Source: Gammaproteobacteria bacterium HGW-Gammaproteobacteria-15 (GTDB lineage: Bacteria; Pseudomonadota; Gammaproteobacteria; Enterobacterales; Alteromonadaceae). From it: a DNA stretch of 64,000 nucleotides. Shown here piece by piece: positions 42,554 to 50,293 of the stretch. The stretch is taken from assembly GCA_002840125.1 (NCBI GenBank), contig PGZF01000003.1, positions 558,001 to 622,000 of the forward strand. Direction: 5' to 3'. Both the position numbers and the translations under genes were made by a program. Below the pieces are notes generated by a model, which searched no databases, was not told where the DNA came from, and worked only from the letters and a program-made list of their open reading frames with translations. The number at the start of each line of letters is the position of its first letter. Positions within the stretch are counted from its first letter, which is position 1.

Positions 42554-43852
42554 ATGTCAGATCTTAGCCCCGACAGTTTACTTCAGACTTTGCAACTGCA
42601 ATCTGACAGCCATGTAGTACTGGCACTCAGTGGCGGGCTGGATTCTATGGTGTTGCTTGATTTATTGGCCAAAGCCCGGCTACTGCAACCATTTGCACTA
42701 CAGGCTGTTTATATTAACCATGGCATAAGCGCTTCTGCCGCTCAGTGGGGCGACTTTTGTGCCAGGCAGTGCACAGATCGGGGTATAGCATTTGTGCAGC
42801 GCAGCGTAACGCTAACAGGCCGTGACAATCTTGAATTAAAAGCCCGTACGGCACGCTATCAGGCGTTGGCAGAATTTATCTGCTCAGACAAACACTTATT
42901 ACTAACAGCACATCATGGTGATGATCAACTGGAAAGCCTGATATTAGCCTTAAAGCGTGGCTCAGGGCCCGCCGGATTAAGTGGTATAGCCGCGCAGCGC
43001 AGCTTTGCCACAGGTATACTGTGCAGGCCTTTGCTACCCTTTAGCCGGGCTGAACTTGCGGTTTATGCCGGGCAGAATCAACTGAACTGGGTGAACGATG
43101 ACAGTAACGACGATACCCGGTTTGAGCGTAACTTTATCCGTCAGCATATTACCCCGGTGCTGCTGCAGCGCTGGCCGCAATTTATTACTACTGCGCGGCG
43201 TAGCATGCAGCATCTGGCAGATTTACAGCAACTGGCTGACTATTACACCGAACAGGCACAACAAAGTTGCGTACGTAATAATACCTTGCTACTGACAGAG
43301 CTGGCAAAACTGATACCGTTGCAGCAGGATTTAGTGATCCGCCGCTGGCTGCAGAGTTATGCATTAAACCCTGAAACTCAGTGGCTTACTACGCTAAAAC
43401 AACAGGTTATTGCCGCCCGTGGCGACGCTACACCTGTGTTGGTATGCGGTAACTATCAGTTACGCCGCTTTGCAGACAAGCTGTACCTGCTGACGGATGC
43501 ACAGGTCGCAGCACCGGTGCAAGGTTTAAGCTGGCATGGAGAAACAAAACTGCAGCTGCCTTGTGGCAACAGTTTGTATTTCTCTGCACAGCCACAGGCT
43601 GACGCATTACCGCTGGCGGCGACGTCAGCCCAAATTGTATTTGGCCAGTTAAGCTTGCGGTTTAAGCCTGCGGGCAGTGCAATGAGTAAGCCATTAAAAC
43701 AGTGGTTTAAGTTGTGGCAGGTGCCGCCCTGGCAGCGGCTGCAGGTGCCGCTGCTGTTGGTTAATGGCGAACTGGTGGTAGTAGCCGGTTTCGCTTCCGC
43801 TACTGACACGCAGCAGGCAAAGTGCTGGCTAAGCTGGCAAAAACAGGATTAG
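42554..43852 (+). CDS. tilS: tRNA(Ile)-lysidine synthase
   Basis: 432-residue TilS, which converts C34 of the minor tRNA-Ile to lysidine so that it reads AUA. The ATP-pyrophosphatase P-loop is LALSGGLDSMVLLDLL (about residue 24). TAHHGDDQLESLILALKRGSGPAGLSG is the second family motif, and a C-terminal tRNA-binding domain (about 370-430) is present. The stop overlaps that of the convergent diguanylate cyclase gene by 4 bp. Confidence 0.97.
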   Translation: MSDLSPDSLLQTLQLQSDSHVVLALSGGLDSMVLLDLLAKARLLQPFALQAVYINHGISASAAQWGDFCARQCTDRGIAFVQRSVTLTGRDNLELKARTARYQALAEFICSDKHLLLTAHHGDDQLESLILALKRGSGPAGLSGIAAQRSFATGILCRPLLPFSRAELAVYAGQNQLNWVNDDSNDDTRFERNFIRQHITPVLLQRWPQFITTARRSMQHLADLQQLADYYTEQAQQSCVRNNTLLLTELAKLIPLQQDLVIRRWLQSYALNPETQWLTTLKQQVIAARGDATPVLVCGNYQLRRFADKLYLLTDAQVAAPVQGLSWHGETKLQLPCGNSLYFSAQPQADALPLAATSAQIVFGQLSLRFKPAGSAMSKPLKQWFKLWQVPPWQRLQVPLLLVNGELVVVAGFASATDTQQAKCWLSWQKQD

Positions 43853-44751
43853 GCCACCCTTACAGTGCTTTTACCTGCTTCTTTCGCTGAATACAGGGCG
43901 TTGTCAGCGGCAGTAAACAATTGCTTGCTGCTTTGCTCCGGCGCGCTAAGTAAAGCCAGGCCTGCACTGGCACTTACCTCATATTGTTTGCATAAATGAT
44001 GCTGGTTTATTGCACGCAGTAATCTGCGGGCCACCAGCTCAGCGCAGTTGGCATCCTGAGCCGATAAGATCACTGCAAATTCATCTCCGCCAAAGCGGAA
44101 TAAGCTGTCTGTTGCGCGCAATGTATCACGCAGACAATCCGCAACTGCCAATAATACGTCGTCGCCAGCGCTATGTCCGGCAATGTCATTAACTTGTTTA
44201 AAGTTATCTAAATCCAGTAACAGTAAGGCACAAGGCTCGTCATGGCGTTTTGCCAGCTGTACGGCCTTATCAAAACTGTCGTCGAAAAAGCGGCGGTTAC
44301 CAAGGCCGGTTAACGTGTCTTTTAGCGCCATTTGCTGCAACCGGCATACAACCAGAGCATTGCGTAGCGCAAACAGCCATTCGCTTTCAAGCAACAGCAG
44401 CTCGCGTTGGACCATCGGGGTAAAAGCATGCTCGCTCTGGTAAATCAGTTCGGCCAGGCATTGTTGGTTTAGCACCAACACACTGCGATGCTCAATGTCA
44501 GCAGGCCTTGAACCGATCGCCTCGAAGTCACCGACCGCGGTTTTTAATTTTAGTGCTGATACCGGCAAAACTTTGCCTATTGCCATAGAAATAATATTCA
44601 GCTGCTGCTGAATATCCAGCGTGGTTTGTAATTGGCTGATCAGGCTTTGTTCAGCGCATTCTTCCAGCTCAGGCCAGTGCTGCAGTTTGGTCATAGCTGC
44701 ATAGCTGGGAGCGTTACTTAGCGCGACCTCGTGTACTAACAGGTATTCCAT
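43849..44751 (-). CDS. Diguanylate cyclase (GGDEF domain)
   Basis: 300-residue soluble protein. The C-terminal GGDEF domain (about 140-300) has the intact active site FGGDEFAVIL, preceded at the right spacing by an RxxD product-inhibition site (RATD). It should therefore make c-di-GMP and feel feedback. DTLTGLGNRRFF starts the domain. The first 130 residues look GAF-like and could sense a small ligand. No EAL domain and no membrane segment are seen. Confidence 0.9.
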   Translation of the reverse strand: MEYLLVHEVALSNAPSYAAMTKLQHWPELEECAEQSLISQLQTTLDIQQQLNIISMAIGKVLPVSALKLKTAVGDFEAIGSRPADIEHRSVLVLNQQCLAELIYQSEHAFTPMVQRELLLLESEWLFALRNALVVCRLQQMALKDTLTGLGNRRFFDDSFDKAVQLAKRHDEPCALLLLDLDNFKQVNDIAGHSAGDDVLLAVADCLRDTLRATDSLFRFGGDEFAVILSAQDANCAELVARRLLRAINQHHLCKQYEVSASAGLALLSAPEQSSKQLFTAADNALYSAKEAGKSTVRVA

Positions 44752-44882
44752 TGGCGTATCCGTTGTTGCTTTTTTTCTAATAAAGCAAATAACAGGCCAG
44801 AAATATTATAGTAATAATTATCAGTATGATAGCAAAATGGCGAGCCAGGCCGCAGCTTGAGTGCCAAGGTTTTGGCAGTTAA

Positions 44883-46067
44883 CTAGCAGCTGTCATCGGC
44901 AAGAAACTGCAAAATAGTGTCCATTTGGGCTGTGGCATCTTCATAACCCAGGGCAATGAGCCGGCGGGTATAGCGCTGTTCAAACAGTAAATAGCTGGCC
45001 AGGCTGGAATCTGAATGCTGGCGGATGCCGGTCATTCTTAAAATGGTACGTACCGCCATGGGCAGAGATAAAAAATGCTCGCTGGCAATCTGGCTAAAGT
45101 TTTGGCTGGGGTTAATAAACAGGCTTTGCACCGGCTTAAGATCCGTTTTTATGCCGTGTTGTTGCATTGTCTGAATGGTGTTATTAACCCGCTGCATGCG
45201 TTCAAGATCCGAGTTTAAACTGTCGGTAAAAACAGTATCAAGCAAATGCCCGGCAATGGTTGCCAGCCCCGGATGATGCATCATCCGCTGGTTGTGTTCA
45301 TTTTTACGCGGATCGGCCACGCCAATAATCATTATTTTATCTGCGCCAAGGTGAATAGGCGCGCTAAGTGGCGCCAGCTGATTTACCGAACCGTCGCCAA
45401 AATACTGCTGATGAATACGTACTGACGGAAATACCAGCGGAATAGCCGCAGATGCCATTAAGTGATGCACGCCAAGCAAGGTACGCTGGCCACAACGTTT
45501 AGCCCGGCGCCATTCCTGCGCCTGATCTGACTGGAAAAAAGTGATTGAATCGCCGTTGTTATAACACGAGGCCGTGACCGAAACACTGGACAGATAGCCG
45601 CCCATAATATTGCGGTCAATCCTTTTAAGATCCAATACTTTGAGCAGCATCTGTCGCAGTGGTTTGTTATCAAATAAGCTGACAGCCGTTTTATTGGCGT
45701 AGTCAGCCTGAAATGCACTGAAAATGCCGCGCAGTATTTGCCGGAACACCCGGGGGTAGTCAGAGTAATACACCTGATCAGTATGAAAGTTGCGCCAAAT
45801 CCATTCCAGTTTTTTCACACCAAGATGAAAGCAGGAGGCATAACACGCCATAGCGGCACCATTCATGGCCCCGGCAGATGTACCACTAATGATCTGAAAC
45901 GGCAATTTACTGGTACGGGGGTACTGTTGCGCTATCGCTTTTAGCACGCCGACCTGATAAGCCGCACGGGCTCCGCCGCCGGTTAATAACAATGCCGTTT
46001 TTTTCGCGGCTTTTACATCGTGTTCAGACATAACAGAAGTTGAACTTTTTCCAGACAACAGGCTCAT
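44883..46067 (-). CDS. Patatin-like phospholipase family protein
   Basis: 394-residue patatin-fold lipid acyl hydrolase. The oxyanion-hole motif is LLTGGGARAAYQVGVLKAI (about residues 26-44). The serine nucleophile is in ISGTSAGAMNGAA (GTSAG), and the second catalytic residue in FGDGSVNQ (DGS). No signal peptide is evident, so it is likely cytosolic or peripheral. Substrate is unknown. A later in-frame ATG (residue 13, MSEHDVKAAKK) is an alternative start. Divergent from the DUF3014 gene. Confidence 0.87.
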   Translation of the reverse strand: MSLLSGKSSTSVMSEHDVKAAKKTALLLTGGGARAAYQVGVLKAIAQQYPRTSKLPFQIISGTSAGAMNGAAMACYASCFHLGVKKLEWIWRNFHTDQVYYSDYPRVFRQILRGIFSAFQADYANKTAVSLFDNKPLRQMLLKVLDLKRIDRNIMGGYLSSVSVTASCYNNGDSITFFQSDQAQEWRRAKRCGQRTLLGVHHLMASAAIPLVFPSVRIHQQYFGDGSVNQLAPLSAPIHLGADKIMIIGVADPRKNEHNQRMMHHPGLATIAGHLLDTVFTDSLNSDLERMQRVNNTIQTMQQHGIKTDLKPVQSLFINPSQNFSQIASEHFLSLPMAVRTILRMTGIRQHSDSSLASYLLFEQRYTRRLIALGYEDATAQMDTILQFLADDSC

Positions 46068-46145
46068 TGCTTAGTATATTGCTGGAATCGTTAAAGAATG
46101 CAACGCTTAATCGCGTTACACCGTCAGATCGCTACCGAGGTTGTT

Positions 46146-47000
46146 ATGGCAGAACAAAAACCGAACAATAATCAGCAGTTATATTACGCAGGCATAGCCG
46201 CTATCGTCATAGTGGTACTTATTGCCCTGTGGTTGTTACTGGCCAAAGATGACAAGCAGGAGCCGGCAATTAATTTATTGCCGCCCGCGATCACAGAGCC
46301 TGTAACGCCGCAGCCTGAAACAGAACCAGAGCAGGATACTGCAGAAACTGACACTACCACGCCATTGCAAGAGCAGCTAACTGAACCCGAAGTTAGTGCG
46401 CCTGTGGCAGAGCCCGAGGTGGCTTTGCCAGTGCTGGATGAGTCAGATGCTGAGGTTAAGCAACGTTTATTGGCATTAAACTGGCGCTCCGGCCTGGCTG
46501 GCCTTTTTGTTACCGAAGAGATGTTGCGTAATTTTGTTGTGCAAACCGACAATATAGCGCAAGGGCAACTCGCTACCGGCCATCGGTTGTTACGCCCGCT
46601 GGAGCAAAAATTTGCCCTCGGCGAAGGTGATGCTATGCAACTGGATGAAAGCAGTTTTGCCCGTTATCAGCCGTATATTCAGTTGATTGAAAGCGTACCT
46701 GCTGAGCAGATGCTGGCCTTGTTTAACCGTTATGAGCCATTACTACAGCAAGCTTATGCCGAGCTGGGATACCCCGACGAGCTATTTAAAACCAAGCTGA
46801 TAGCCGCTATTGACGTACTGCTGGAGACACCAGAGGTAAGTTACCCGCTGGCACTGGAGCGGCCCTCAGTAGTATATGTGTTTGCTGATCCGGCTATAGA
46901 GCAGCTGCCGGCGGCGCAAAAGCAAATGCTGCGGCTGGGGCCGGATAACCAGCAACGCTTTAAAGCGGTATTACAACGCTACAAACAATTGCTACAGTAG
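46146..47000 (+). CDS. DUF3014 family membrane-anchored protein
   Basis: 284 residues from the ATG at 46146, preceded by CGAGG; the frame extends upstream to 46098 but less plausibly. A single N-terminal membrane anchor (AGIAAIVIVVLIALWLLLA, about 13-32) is followed by a long Pro/Glu/Thr-rich linker (about 40-115) and a globular domain with LNWRSGLAGLFVTEEMLRNFV, RPLEQ and a C-terminal LGPDNQQRFKAVLQRYKQLL. This is the DUF3014 pattern; function unknown. It ends in a terminator hairpin overlapping the ffs promoter. Confidence 0.82.
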   Translation: MAEQKPNNNQQLYYAGIAAIVIVVLIALWLLLAKDDKQEPAINLLPPAITEPVTPQPETEPEQDTAETDTTTPLQEQLTEPEVSAPVAEPEVALPVLDESDAEVKQRLLALNWRSGLAGLFVTEEMLRNFVVQTDNIAQGQLATGHRLLRPLEQKFALGEGDAMQLDESSFARYQPYIQLIESVPAEQMLALFNRYEPLLQQAYAELGYPDELFKTKLIAAIDVLLETPEVSYPLALERPSVVYVFADPAIEQLPAAQKQMLRLGPDNQQRFKAVLQRYKQLLQ

Positions 47001-47011
47001 CCAATTTTGCC

Positions 47012-47044
47012 AAAAGCAGGCTTGCAACAACGCCTGCTTTTGCG
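47012..47044 (+). terminator. Terminator of the DUF3014 gene
   Basis: AAAAGCAGGC (47012-47021) pairs with GCCTGCTTTT (47032-47041), a 10-bp stem with a 10-nt loop. The loop contains the -35 hexamer of the ffs promoter. Confidence 0.75.
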
Positions 47045-47050
47045 CATAAT
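47022..47050 (+). promoter_or_regulatory. Promoter of ffs (4.5S RNA)
   Basis: -35 TTGCAA (47022-47027), a 17-bp spacer, -10 CATAAT (47045-47050), then a GC-rich discriminator GCGCGCC, typical of stringently controlled stable-RNA promoters. The predicted start near 47057 leaves about a 24-nt 5' leader, matching the RNase P-processed precursor known for E. coli 4.5S RNA. Confidence 0.7.
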
Positions 47051-47080
47051 GCGCGCCTGTTGAGGATTCAGCAGTTCAAT

Positions 47081-47194
47081 GGTAACCCCATTGGTCCTCT
47101 CGCAATACTAGTAAGCGAACCTGGTCAGGTCCGGAAGGAAGCAGCCACAGTTTATGACGTATGTGCCGGGATGTGGCTGGTGGGGTTGCCACCC
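47081..47194 (+). ncRNA. ffs: 4.5S RNA of the signal recognition particle
   Basis: About 114 nt. The SRP core is unmistakable: CAGGTCCGGAAGGAAGCAGC (47126-47145) contains the GGAAG apical loop and Ffh-binding asymmetric loop, and TGTGCCGGGATGTGGCTGG continues the other strand. The terminal stem GGTAACCCCA (47081-47090) pairs with TGGGGTTGCC (47181-47190). It forms the SRP with Ffh for cotranslational targeting of membrane proteins. The 3' end is opposed by the antisense ybaM coding sequence. Confidence 0.96.
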
Positions 47195-47340
47195 AAATCC
47201 CGCTTCTGTTCAAAATCTTTTTTCACTATCTCTAATGCCAAAAGTGCGGTATTGGTATCTATCTGATGTTGCTCCAGCAGCATAATTAAGTCTACTGCCA
47301 GTTGCACATGCGCCGGAGCCTGAGCAAGCTCAGTACTCAC
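47152..47340 (-). CDS. ybaM: YbaM/DUF2496 small protein, 3' end antisense to ffs
   Basis: 62-residue protein matching the YbaM (DUF2496) family: APAHVQLAVDLIMLLEQHQI and ALLALEIVKKDFEQK align well with E. coli YbaM (53 residues). The start is GTG, overlapping the comFB stop (GTGA). Roughly the last 14 residues, from LGGNP to the stop at 47152, are encoded on the strand opposite the 3' part of ffs, so the C-terminal tail is overprinted on the SRP RNA gene. Function of the family is unknown. priC lies 2.4 kb away, echoing the E. coli priC-ybaM linkage. Confidence 0.78.
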   Translation of the reverse strand: MSTELAQAPAHVQLAVDLIMLLEQHQIDTNTALLALEIVKKDFEQKRDLGGNPTSHIPAHTS

Positions 47341-47597
47341 GCGTTATTGTCCAGAAACTGGCAAGCTCTGGCAACGGCTTCTTTTACTTTCATCCGCATC
47401 TCAAAACGCTCGCTTTGGGGCAGATAAAACGCCATATCCACTTCGTAGCGGATATAACGCGGCGGTAGCAGGTTTAACGAAATACAGCATAGATCAGCCA
47501 GATACTCAGCATCTTTCTGCTGGTCCAGCCCCAACTCAACAATATGATCCAGGGTGAGTTTTTCATAATAGTTGTGGATATCGTCGTCCAGTTTCAT
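47337..47597 (-). CDS. ComFB family protein
   Basis: 86-residue protein of the late-competence ComFB family. Signatures: DIHNYYEKLTLDHIVE, DAEYLADLCCISLNLLPPRYIRYEVDMAFYL and EAVARACQFL. ComFB proteins have recently been described as c-di-GMP receptors in cyanobacteria and Bacillus; the role in gammaproteobacteria is unclear. A diguanylate cyclase is encoded 3 kb away. It is the first gene of a two-gene unit with ybaM (4-bp overlap) and divergent from kynA. Confidence 0.85.
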   Translation of the reverse strand: MKLDDDIHNYYEKLTLDHIVELGLDQQKDAEYLADLCCISLNLLPPRYIRYEVDMAFYLPQSERFEMRMKVKEAVARACQFLDNNA

Positions 47598-47724
47598 ACT
47601 TGCCTCAATCTTGTTTACAGTCAGCCCAAAGCATAATCAGCTTTACGGCAAAAGACCACTGAAAGATTGAGTTAGCGCTCCTGGCTGCTACAATGCGCGA
47701 CAGGATCATGACAGAAGAACTGCA

Positions 47725-48822
47725 ATGCAAAAAAATACCACTCCCTGCTACTACGGCGATTACCTGCAACTGGACAAAATACTGACAGCGCAGGCGCCAG
47801 AAAGCGCCAAATACGCCGCTGAGGCCCATGATGAAACGTTGTTTATTATTGTGCATCAGGTTTATGAGCTGTGGTTTAAGCAAATTTTGCACGAACTAAA
47901 GGCTGTGATGGATGTGTTTGCCGGTGAAGAAGTTAAAGATGAGCAGCTTACCGGGATAGTGCATAAGTTAAAGCGGGTGATCACGATTCAGCAACTGCTA
48001 AATCAGCAGATTGGTGTGATTGAAACAATGACACCACAGGATTTTATGTCATTTCGTGATTATCTGGTGCCGGCTTCCGGCTTTCAAAGTATTCAGTTTA
48101 AAATGCTGGAAATTGGCCTGGGCCTGAAAAGTGATTTTCGTATCGATTTTGATAAAAACTCTTTTTACAGCCGGCTGAATGAGAAAGATCGCAACTTTTT
48201 ACAGCAACTGGAGCATGAGCCCAGCTTGTTTGAGCGGATTGAAAAATGGCTGGAACGGATGCCGTTTCTTGAGCTGGAAAACTTCAGCTTCTGGCAGATG
48301 TATCAGCAAGCCACCGACGCCATGCTATCAGAAGATAAAAGCACCGTGCAGGCCATTGAACAGATTGCCGAACATGAACGCGAATTGCAGCTGGCCGAAA
48401 TTGCCCGCACTGCGGAGAAGTTTGCTGCCTTGCTGGATAAAGATAAGTATGCGCAACTGCAGCAATCCGGCGCATTCCGCTTAAGCCAGCGGGCGATGTT
48501 GTCGGCGCTGTTTATCAGCCTGTATCAGGAAGAACCGGTTTTTAATCTGCCGTTTCAGTTGCTGACCTGTTTAACCGAAATTGATGAGCTGTTAACCATT
48601 TGGCGCTACAAACATGCCATGATGGTACAACGTATGCTGGGTACCAAAATTGGCACTGGTGGCTCGTCCGGGCATGATTATTTAAAACGCACGACAGAAA
48701 AAAACCGTATTTTTACCGACTTGTTTAATATGGCAACCTTCTTGTTGCCAAAAGCAGACTTACCCGTGCTGCCTGGCCAGGTAAAACGGCGCTTAGGTTT
48801 CTATTTTGCCGGCGAAGTCTGA
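47725..48822 (+). CDS. kynA: Tryptophan 2,3-dioxygenase
   Basis: 365-residue heme dioxygenase opening the indole ring of tryptophan to N-formylkynurenine. Diagnostic motifs: CYYGDYLQLDKILTAQ, ETLFIIVHQVYELWFKQIL, FRDYLVPASGFQSIQFK, and GTGGSSGHDYLKRT near the C terminus. Length is greater than the roughly 280 of some bacterial TDOs and nearer the longer family forms. No kynureninase or formamidase gene is nearby. The 3' end overlaps the convergent deacetylase gene by 30 bp. Confidence 0.93.
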   Translation: MQKNTTPCYYGDYLQLDKILTAQAPESAKYAAEAHDETLFIIVHQVYELWFKQILHELKAVMDVFAGEEVKDEQLTGIVHKLKRVITIQQLLNQQIGVIETMTPQDFMSFRDYLVPASGFQSIQFKMLEIGLGLKSDFRIDFDKNSFYSRLNEKDRNFLQQLEHEPSLFERIEKWLERMPFLELENFSFWQMYQQATDAMLSEDKSTVQAIEQIAEHERELQLAEIARTAEKFAALLDKDKYAQLQQSGAFRLSQRAMLSALFISLYQEEPVFNLPFQLLTCLTEIDELLTIWRYKHAMMVQRMLGTKIGTGGSSGHDYLKRTTEKNRIFTDLFNMATFLLPKADLPVLPGQVKRRLGFYFAGEV

Positions 48823-49749
48823 GCCGTGTAGCGTAAAAGCAGCTTTAAACAGCTGCAGGTGCAGTTGTACCAGCGCATCAATATTGCGCTGGTAACCACC
48901 GCCGATAACAGCGGCAACCGGTATACCCTGTTCAACACAGCTTTGTAGTACCAGCAAATCGCGTTGGTATAACGCCCCGGTAGAGATATTCAGTAACCCC
49001 AGTTCATCCTGTTGGTGAATATCCACACCGGCGTCAAAAATCACTAAATCCGGTCTGTGCCAGTTAAGCAAGGTTTGCAGGCTTTGCTGCACTGCCTGTA
49101 AATAGTCAGTGTCGGAACAATCTTTTGCCAGCCCGATATCCCAGTCTGAATGTTGTTTGCGGGAAGGAAAGTTTTTTTCGCAGTGCACAGAGCAACTAAT
49201 AATGCGCGGCTCGTCGGCCAGTAACAGCGCACTGCCATCGCCCTGATGTACATCCAGATCCAACAGCAGAATTTTATCCAGCCCATGAGTCAGCATGGCT
49301 TTAGCGGCCACTACCAGATCGTTAAATAAACAAAACCCTGAACCTTCGGCATAAAAAGCATGGTGATAGCCACCACTTAAATGCAGCGCTATACCACTGT
49401 TAAGGGCCGCCTGGGCTGTTTGCACTGTGCCGCCAACTGAACATAGTGAACGCTGGAATAGCTGTTCTGACCAGGGAAAACCAATGCGGCGCATCGCTTT
49501 GGCAGCAATAGTACCATCAGCCAGGCTTTGAATATAAGCACGGCAATGTACCTCTGCCAGCTGCTCTGCAGTTACAGGTACCGACAGGGTAAAGGCGCTC
49601 TCGGGCAGCCCTATATCCAGCAGGCGCTGATACAAAGCACGGTATTTGGTAATGGGATAACGGTGCCTGTCAGGCAGGTTAAGCTCACTGTAACAAGGGT
49701 GATACAACATGGCAGGCAGCGCGCTGAGCTTTGGTTTGGCTATTAACAT
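48793..49749 (-). CDS. Histone deacetylase-like amidohydrolase
   Basis: 318-residue arginase/deacetylase-fold enzyme. The zinc ligands are visible in LLDLDVHQGDG (Asp, His) and FDAGVDIHQQDELG (Asp). The catalytic histidine pair is in SGGYHHAF, and a late GGGY supplies the conserved tyrosine (AVIGGGYQRNID). Bacterial members deacetylate acetyl-amines or proteins; the substrate here is unknown. It starts 4 bp after priC on the same strand and overlaps the 3' end of kynA by 30 bp antisense. Confidence 0.87.
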   Translation of the reverse strand: MLIAKPKLSALPAMLYHPCYSELNLPDRHRYPITKYRALYQRLLDIGLPESAFTLSVPVTAEQLAEVHCRAYIQSLADGTIAAKAMRRIGFPWSEQLFQRSLCSVGGTVQTAQAALNSGIALHLSGGYHHAFYAEGSGFCLFNDLVVAAKAMLTHGLDKILLLDLDVHQGDGSALLLADEPRIISCSVHCEKNFPSRKQHSDWDIGLAKDCSDTDYLQAVQQSLQTLLNWHRPDLVIFDAGVDIHQQDELGLLNISTGALYQRDLLVLQSCVEQGIPVAAVIGGGYQRNIDALVQLHLQLFKAAFTLHGSDFAGKIET

Positions 49750-49753
49750 CAGA

Positions 49754-50293
49754 TCAGTTCCGCCGCTCCAGATCCTGAATTTGCCGCTCTATGTCTGACA
49801 ACGCTTTGCGACAGCGGCCTAACCGGGCATGTAAAGCCAAAGTGCGCTGTATAGCTTCGGCTGAATTTTCCCGGTTAGCCAGGCTTATCATATCCTGTAA
49901 GCGGCGCTCAAACTCCTGTGTATCACTGAGTTGCTGGTACAACTGCTGGCTGCTGGCGCTTATTTGTTGTACCACAGCTTTAAGCTTGCCGCCTCTGCTG
50001 TTAGTTTTCCGTCTTACATCAACATTGCGAAATGCCTGGGTCAGGGCTGCTGTTTGTTCGCTTAAACGTTGCACCAGACGTTGCTTTGCCATGGCACTGA
50101 TGCCGCTGTCCTGCACATGGCGCAGGTTGCGTTGTGCTTCACCAACGTAGTCAGTCAGGTGTGGCGAGCGGCAACTGAACAGGGCGCTGTCAAACCAGTT
50201 TTGCGGCCTGCCAGCTACCTGTTGCTGATCAATATTCTCAGCCTGTTGCCGCAGTTGTTGCAACTGATGGGTTAACGTAGCCAGTAAATCCAT
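49754..50293 (-). CDS. priC: Primosomal replication protein PriC
   Basis: 179-residue helical protein. The FDSALFSCRSPHLTDYVGEAQRNL region, the EFERRLQDM motif and the C-terminal LGRCRKALSDIERQIQDLERR match E. coli PriC, which reloads DnaB at stalled forks. Length compares with 175 in E. coli. It directly follows the TauE/SafE gene with no gap and precedes the deacetylase gene by 4 bp, so the minus-strand genes from dinG to the deacetylase may form one unit. Confidence 0.85.
   Translation of the reverse strand: MDLLATLTHQLQQLRQQAENIDQQQVAGRPQNWFDSALFSCRSPHLTDYVGEAQRNLRHVQDSGISAMAKQRLVQRLSEQTAALTQAFRNVDVRRKTNSRGGKLKAVVQQISASSQQLYQQLSDTQEFERRLQDMISLANRENSAEAIQRTLALHARLGRCRKALSDIERQIQDLERRN

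Noticed and set aside
47060-47266. 68-codon plus-strand ORF over the ffs region
   Set aside because: It lies across the 4.5S RNA and antisense to ybaM; the RNA signature is unmistakable and no ribosome site precedes the ORF.
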